DNA of 60,000 bases from Diphasiastrum complanatum (taxonomy: Eukaryota; Streptophyta; Lycopodiopsida; Lycopodiales; Lycopodiaceae). How positions within the stretch are numbered: position 1 is the stretch's first letter; each line of letters opens with the position of its first letter. The position numbers and the translations under genes are program-made. The notes under the pieces are model-generated. The model saw nothing but the letters and a program-made list of their open reading frames with translations. It made no database searches and had not been told where the DNA came from. The stretch spans positions 29,061,252 to 29,121,251 of the forward strand of contig CM055113.1 of assembly GCA_029204225.1 (NCBI GenBank). Reading direction: 5' to 3'. Positions 54,583 through 60,000 of the stretch are shown here, one piece after another.

Positions 54583-55380
54583 TAAAGGCTGAAATGAGCT
54601 AAATCCTTGGTTTTCATTCAATTTGATCACAATTTTTTATCTAAATCTTGTGTAGATTGGATCTTAGCATCTAGTATTGATTCTAGAACTCAAAGTGAGT
54701 CAAATACATTGGAGATTGGTGTTGTGTGACTTCATTTGCAGGTGTTTAGGTGTCTAAAACCAGAGGCAAAGTTGAATTCAATTCACATTACCAAGATAGC
54801 AAGTTTTGCCTGCTCCAAGCATTGATTTCTAAGCGAGTTTTGGAGGTGATTTCATAGAGAAGGCTTTCTAGCATTCAAGGAGAGGGAAGATCAGAGTTTT
54901 GGGGACTCTTCAAGGCTGTTCTAAGGTGTAGTAGACACCTCCTAAAGTGATTTAGGTTCAGTCCAACCATTGCTTGACTTATGCACCAAATTAGATCAAT
55001 TTTTCATCAATTTTGATCATTTTTTGCTTGTGATTGGATAGTAGATTGTGTTGCATCCTCATTAAGTTCCATTTAGATCTTTTACAAGTGATTTTGGAAG
55101 TATATTAGGTTGCTGAAATTCACTCTTGATCAGATAATTTGGAAGCTTTAATGTTCTTTATAGAAAGAGGGGCAATTCTACTAGTATTGTCTACTTCAAT
55201 CAAGCAAGTGCATTGTTTCTAGTATTCTATGATTTGATTTTGTTAGAGATCATTCTTAGATCTTTATAGGAAGTCTATTACTGATCTTTTCAGGTCCCTA
55301 AGAAGTGGGATAAGGTAGACCTTCAATCAAATCAATAGAAGTAACCTTCATTTGTGTCAAGTCCTTGATTAGGAGACTAG
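54583..55380 (+). promoter_or_regulatory. Untranslated leader of the copia element
   Basis: About 800 bases of AT-rich sequence lie between the primer site and the gag-pol start. They contain many short upstream ATG/stop pairs and no long frame. This is where packaging and dimerisation signals would be expected, but no specific motif can be named. Confidence 0.5.
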
Positions 55381-58300
55381 ATGGCATCTATAAATGCATA
55401 TCTTTTGGATACTAATGAAAGGCTCAACAAAACTAACTATTCCATATGGAAAGTTAGAATGGAATCTATCATGATCATGCAAGATCTGATGGAGATTGTA
55501 AATGGTAAGGAGGGTGAACCTATTCATCCTCAAGAAAAAGCCAAATACATCAAGAGGTGCAATGTTGCACTACATTGCATAAAAATGAATGTTGCAAATG
55601 AACTCTTAAGAGAGGTAGGAGATTGCACTTCAGCTCAAGATGCTTGGGAGACTTTGCAAAAGGTCTATGAATCCAAGAACCAAACTAGAATGTTAGCTTT
55701 GAAGAATCAAATCTATAGAAGCTATCAAAAGAAAGGAGAGAGTGCACATACTTTTGTCCTAAGAGTAAAGGAATTGAACAAAGAGCTAGCCTTTATAGGT
55801 GACCCTATCAAGGATGAAGAGCTTGTTCAACTCATATTGAATGGACTAAGCTTTGAATTTGACAATTTGGTTCAGGGATATGCAATTATGGGTAAGCTAC
55901 CCATACTTGAAGAACTCCAAGGCACACTCATGGCCGAGGAATCAAGAAGGAGCCAAATGCAAGAGAGGATGGATAGGCTTTCCATCCAAGGTGGAGATGA
56001 CCAAGCTCTCTTCACCAAAGGCAAAGGCAAGTCCAAAGGCAAAGGATCAACATTCAAGAAGTCTACAAAGCTTGAGGATCAAGAAGGACCCCCAAAGGCA
56101 TCTCCATCAACCACCAAAGTCAAGAAGGACAAATCAAAGGTGAAGTGCTACTATTGTAGCAAGATGGGGCATTATGCCTCGGAATGCTTCAAGAGGAAGC
56201 AAGATCAAAGCCAAGCCAACATGAGCAAAGAGGAGGAGGAGGAGAGTTCACATGAGGACTCTCTCATGATGTCCATATTTTCTTCAACAAGCTTCAAAGG
56301 AGAAGATCCTTGGTGGATTGACTCGGGTGCTAGTTCACACATGACTAGTAAAAGGGAGTTTTTCTCTTCTCTCTTATCTTATGATGGACCTATAAAGTCT
56401 ATGTATACAGCAAATGATGAAGCTTGTAAGATTGAAGGAGTTGGTAACATTCCCCTTTGTTTAGGATCTTCCAAAAAGATCAACATAGAAGGTGTTTTGT
56501 ACATTCCTACAATAACAAAGAATCTACTAAGTGTTGGCCAAATGGTAGACAATGGTTTCAATGTTGACTTTGTTTCAAATGAATGTTTCATCAAGAAGAA
56601 GGGTAAGATAGTGGCTAAGGGCACTAGACTTGGCAAACTTTATAAGCTGGATGCATTTGTGGATACTAATGTTGTCATGTTGGCCGAGAAGAGCAAGATA
56701 TCTACCTTTACTTTATGGCACAAAAGACTTGGACATGTCAACTCGGGTTCCATGGAGGCTATGATCAAGGAGGAGTATGCTTTAGGCCTACCAAGGTCTA
56801 TTGGGAAGGAAGACAAGGTTTGTGAAGCTTGTGCCTTATCCAAGGCACATAAGAAGGTGTTTCCTAACTCCATCACAAAGTCATCTCATCCTCTTGAACT
56901 CATACACTCGGATGTGCACATTGCTAGCACCAAATCTAATGGAGGTTCATCCATGTTTTTAACCTTCATTGATGACTACTCAAGATATTGTTGGGTGTTC
57001 TTACTTTCCTTCAAGTCTCAAGTATTTGATACTTTTGTAAAGTTCAAGTTGTTTGTGGAAAAGCATCATAATCATAGCATCAAGATTCTTAGAAGTGACA
57101 ATGGTGGAGAATTCATCTCCAATGAGTTCAAGGCCTTTTGTGAGGAGGAAGGGATCAAGAAAGAGACTTCTTGTCCTTACACTCCTCAACAAAATGGAGT
57201 TGCTGAAAGAAGGAATAGAACATTATGTGAATGTTCTAAGGCTTTAAGATTAGATGCTTGTTTGCCCAAATCCTTTTGGGGTGAGTCTCTTGTATGTGCA
57301 AACTACTTGATGAATAGGGTGTCTTGCAAAGCCATTGAAGGCAAAACTCCTTATGAGATGTTGTATGGAAAGAAACCCAATCTTAATCACTTGAAAGTTT
57401 TTGGGTGTATATGTTATGTGCATGTGCCATTGAAAACAAGAACCAAGGAGGATCCATCTTCCACAAGAGGGATCATGCTTGGATATGCAAGCTCAAGCAA
57501 GGGCTACAAAGTCTATCTCCCATCCTTGAACAAATTTGTTGTTTCAAGGGATGTCATCTTTGATGAACATCATATGCATATGCTTGAAGAAGGCTCAAGT
57601 GCTCCAACAATCAAGAAGAAGATGGCCGAGGAGCAAGATCTTGGTTTTGAGGAGGAGCTCATGGAGGAGCAAGCACCAAACCCACCTATCACACCAAGGA
57701 GATCTTCAAGGGCAAAAGTGGAGCCATCAAGGCTCACATATCAAGGCAAAGGACAGCAAGTTGAGGGTATCTCATCCACTTCTTATGCTTTATCTAGTTT
57801 TGAAGAACCGTCTAATGTTGAAGATGCATTGAACTCCAAAGAATGGTATAAAGCTATGTTGGATGAGTATGATGCCTTGATTGAGAATGAAACTTGGTTG
57901 CTTGTTGAGAGACCTCAAAGGAATGTAATAGGATGCAAGTGGGTCTTCAAGCTTAAGTTGAATGCAAATGGGAGTGTTAACAAACATAAAGCAAGATTAG
58001 TTGCAAAAGGTTATGCTCAAGAGAGAGGGATAGACTATGAGGAAACTTTTGCACCCGTGGCCAAGATGGTCACAATAAGACTAATCATTGCACTTGCATC
58101 ACATTTTGGATGGATTCTATGTCAAATGGATGTCTCTAATGCTTTCTTGAATGGTTTTTTGGAAGAGGATATCTATATGGAGCAGCCACAAGGGTTCATC
58201 AAGCATGGAATGGAGAACAAAGTATGCCATCTCCAAAGAAGCATCTATGGCTTGAAGCAAGCCTCGAGATCTTGGAATTCAAGACTACATTGCCATCTTA

Positions 58301-59349
58301 TTTCACTTTCTTTTGTTCAAAGTGAATATGATCCCACTCTTTACATTAAGTTTGATGATGTTGGTATTGTACTTTTACTCATTTATGTAGATGACATCAT
58401 CATTAGTGGAAATAGTGTTGATGGTATTGAAAAAATCAAGATAGATCTATCCTTAGAGTTCAAGATGGTAGATCTAGGGTGTCTTCACTTAATCTTAGGC
58501 ATAGAAGTACTTAGAGGGTCTGATTTTATCTTTATAAGTCAAGTAAACTATGCTCAAAGTCTTTTGAAGAAGTTTAAGATGGAAGTATGCAAAAGTGTTG
58601 ACACACCAATGGAGCAAGATGTAAAAGTGCCAAATGAAGATGATGAAAGATCCTTCATGGACATCACTTTGTTTAGGCAACTTATAGGTTCCTTAATGTG
58701 GATCACTATAACTAGACCAGATCTTAGCTTTAGTGTATGTAGGTTGAGCCAATCCATGCAAAAGCCATTGAATATCCATTGGAAAAAGGCTAAGAGGATT
58801 CTAAGATACATCTCGGGTACATTGGATTTTGGGATTCTATATAGAGGAGATGTGATTAACCTTCATGCATTTAGTGATTCAGATTTTGCAGGGGACAAGA
58901 GGGATAGGAAATCAACAAGTGCCTATTCAACTTTCATAGGAGAAGGTGTGGTTTCATGGCTTTCAAAAAAGCAAGAAACTATATCTCTATCCTCAACCGA
59001 GGCCGAGTACAAAGCTTTGACAACCACTACAAAGGAGGTACTTTGGATCAAGAGATTATTGGTGGAGCTAAAGATCATGGATTCAGAGGAGGCACCAATC
59101 ATCTACAATGACAATATATCAGCCCAACACCTTGCATCTAACCCAATCTTCCATGCAAGATCTAAGCACATTGAGATATGCCATCACTTTGTGAGAGAAA
59201 TGGTGCAAGCCAAGGAGATTGCTTTGGAGCATGTTCCAAGCAATGAATGTGTAGCTGATCTACTTACTAAACCACTTCAAAAGACACCTTTTATGAAGTT
59301 CAGATCATCACTTGGAGTGATTAGTAAAGCAATGATTGAACCAAGCTAG
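55381..59349 (+). CDS. Ty1/copia gag-pol polyprotein, uninterrupted (1,322 residues)
   Basis: A single frame encodes all proteins needed for copy-and-paste movement. UBN2 gag spans about residues 1-230 (NYSIWKVRMESIMIMQDLM). A CCHC knuckle CYYCSKMGHYASEC starts at residue 256. Protease has WWIDSGASSHMT, with its catalytic Asp at 314. GAG-pre-integrase is LWHKRLGHVNSGSMEAM. Integrase has LIHSDVH, FIDDYSRYCW, RSDNGGEF and PQQNGVAERRNRTL. RT keeps QMDVSNAFLNGFLEEDIYM and the catalytic YVDD at 1002-1005. RNase H has AFSDSDFAGDKRDRKSTSAY, SLSSTEAEYKAL and ARSKHIEICHHFVREMV. All catalytic residues I can check are present, and the length is normal for single-frame plant copia. Frame intactness implies a young copy, but a 3' LTR is not visible after the stop, so whether it is a complete element is open. 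A cellular role is unlikely. Confidence 0.96.
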   Translation: MASINAYLLDTNERLNKTNYSIWKVRMESIMIMQDLMEIVNGKEGEPIHPQEKAKYIKRCNVALHCIKMNVANELLREVGDCTSAQDAWETLQKVYESKNQTRMLALKNQIYRSYQKKGESAHTFVLRVKELNKELAFIGDPIKDEELVQLILNGLSFEFDNLVQGYAIMGKLPILEELQGTLMAEESRRSQMQERMDRLSIQGGDDQALFTKGKGKSKGKGSTFKKSTKLEDQEGPPKASPSTTKVKKDKSKVKCYYCSKMGHYASECFKRKQDQSQANMSKEEEEESSHEDSLMMSIFSSTSFKGEDPWWIDSGASSHMTSKREFFSSLLSYDGPIKSMYTANDEACKIEGVGNIPLCLGSSKKINIEGVLYIPTITKNLLSVGQMVDNGFNVDFVSNECFIKKKGKIVAKGTRLGKLYKLDAFVDTNVVMLAEKSKISTFTLWHKRLGHVNSGSMEAMIKEEYALGLPRSIGKEDKVCEACALSKAHKKVFPNSITKSSHPLELIHSDVHIASTKSNGGSSMFLTFIDDYSRYCWVFLLSFKSQVFDTFVKFKLFVEKHHNHSIKILRSDNGGEFISNEFKAFCEEEGIKKETSCPYTPQQNGVAERRNRTLCECSKALRLDACLPKSFWGESLVCANYLMNRVSCKAIEGKTPYEMLYGKKPNLNHLKVFGCICYVHVPLKTRTKEDPSSTRGIMLGYASSSKGYKVYLPSLNKFVVSRDVIFDEHHMHMLEEGSSAPTIKKKMAEEQDLGFEEELMEEQAPNPPITPRRSSRAKVEPSRLTYQGKGQQVEGISSTSYALSSFEEPSNVEDALNSKEWYKAMLDEYDALIENETWLLVERPQRNVIGCKWVFKLKLNANGSVNKHKARLVAKGYAQERGIDYEETFAPVAKMVTIRLIIALASHFGWILCQMDVSNAFLNGFLEEDIYMEQPQGFIKHGMENKVCHLQRSIYGLKQASRSWNSRLHCHLISLSFVQSEYDPTLYIKFDDVGIVLLLIYVDDIIISGNSVDGIEKIKIDLSLEFKMVDLGCLHLILGIEVLRGSDFIFISQVNYAQSLLKKFKMEVCKSVDTPMEQDVKVPNEDDERSFMDITLFRQLIGSLMWITITRPDLSFSVCRLSQSMQKPLNIHWKKAKRILRYISGTLDFGILYRGDVINLHAFSDSDFAGDKRDRKSTSAYSTFIGEGVVSWLSKKQETISLSSTEAEYKALTTTTKEVLWIKRLLVELKIMDSEEAPIIYNDNISAQHLASNPIFHARSKHIEICHHFVREMVQAKEIALEHVPSNECVADLLTKPLQKTPFMKFRSSLGVISKAMIEPS

Positions 59350-59523
59350 ATAGTGAGGATTCTCCTGACATATTAAACTTTCCAGTTCCTCAGTCGACTA
59401 TTCCCCTTGAAGGACCAAGCTCATCTACTTGCCTGCCATACATATCCCTCTTGTGCGCCATCTTGATAGTTAGTTTTGTTTCTGTGCTCCCTCGCGCACA
59501 AGTGTGATATTCACTTTACTTCC

Positions 59524-60000
59524 ATGGCCTCTTCCTCAAGATCCTCATGAGATTCAGGCTTGAGTTCATTTCTTAGTGAATTTGGGATTACTGAAAACCT
59601 AGACTACTTCCACAGCCTATTCAGGCCATATTCACATATTTTCAGGACTGCACGACCAAATTCTGACGTTTTTTATGAACATTATGTTAGATTTAGAGAT
59701 ATACTTAGTAAGCATGTTTTCTCCATAGGTTCACTCCAGTACATGCATTATACTAATCTTGTTCATTTCTTCCCAGCTTTCAGACATAGACTGGATAGAA
59801 TGTTTACCAAATTGTTTGATCTTTTCAGAAGCAGTTCATTGTGTCCTTATTGCAACAAGAAATGTCGATCGGTTGAATATCAGAGTGGTTTCATACTTTT
59901 CCTGTTAGTTCAAATCCCAGATGATGAGGAAGTTTCTGTTGGTGACTCTCCTTTTGCATCATCCTCTGTTCAGTCAGCTATTAAAGATATCAGTCACTTT
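59524..60000 (+). CDS. Unrecognised reading frame running off the right edge
   Basis: From ATG at 59524 the frame reads MASSSRSS, a TGA at codon 9 (59548-59550), then 150 consecutive sense codons to base 60000: SGLSSFLSEFGITENLDYF, FRPYSHIFRTARPNSDVFYE, LDRMFTKLFDLFRSSSLCPY, NKKCRSVEYQSGFILFLLV and so on. It contains CPYCNKKC, a possible metal-binding pair, and an aromatic-rich helical part. The stretch without a stop is unlikely by chance in such AT-rich DNA. It starts 175 bases after the copia pol stop, where a 3' LTR would be expected. It could be a third reading frame of the retroelement or an unrelated gene; I recognise no family. Confidence 0.45.

Overview
This window comes from a plant nuclear genome, most likely a flowering plant with a large, repeat-rich genome. 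The evidence is an intron-containing vacuolar acid invertase gene with the plant-specific 9-base mini-exon, many Ty1/copia LTR retrotransposons primed from the plant initiator-methionine tRNA site (TGGTATCAGAGCC), and an AT-rich background. I cannot name the species. There is no bacterial, organellar or CRISPR signal.

The one clear host gene is the invertase at 35741-40140 on the + strand. Seven exons join without a frame break to 1,944 bases (647 residues plus stop). It has an N-terminal membrane anchor, the NDPNG nucleophile motif split over three exons, RDP, and a vacuolar-type WECVD motif. Bases 110-185 resemble its 3' flank (40305-40380), so a second invertase copy may end just left of the window. 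A 280-300 base stretch of its upstream region is repeated near 21.7 kb.

Most of the rest is layered transposon debris. From left to right: a copia RT-RNase H fragment (2.3-2.9 kb); two copies of a helicase-plus-endonuclease fragment that I read as a Helentron-type Helitron (2.9-3.4 and 7.7-8.6 kb); copia gag and RT fragments (3.5-5.4 kb); a copia element that has lost its RT (12.2-16.2 kb); copia ends and a minus-strand copia 5' end (16.8-19.6 kb); a foldback Mutator-like element with 10-base target duplications (23.1-24.1 kb); a broken copia element whose priming region holds a tiny LTR-like unit with a tRNA-like sequence (24.1-28.8 kb); a copia remnant fused in frame to a gypsy RT (29.2-31.4 kb); and a minus-strand LTR element with almost no internal region (31.6-33.9 kb).

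Right of the invertase lie a gypsy RT scrap (41.9-42.1 kb), a 394-base foldback (42.5-42.9 kb), and a copia element (42.95-52.1 kb) split by a complete minus-strand LTR element (45542-50159, target duplication AAGTA). Next come a gag-like scrap and a copia element with an uninterrupted 1,322-codon gag-pol (55381-59349). No 3' LTR follows that gag-pol within the window; instead an unrecognised reading frame runs off the right edge.

Several low-copy stretches (5.4-7.6, 8.6-12.2, 19.6-21.6, 33.9-35.3 and 40.4-41.8 kb) hold only short or broken reading frames that I could not assign.
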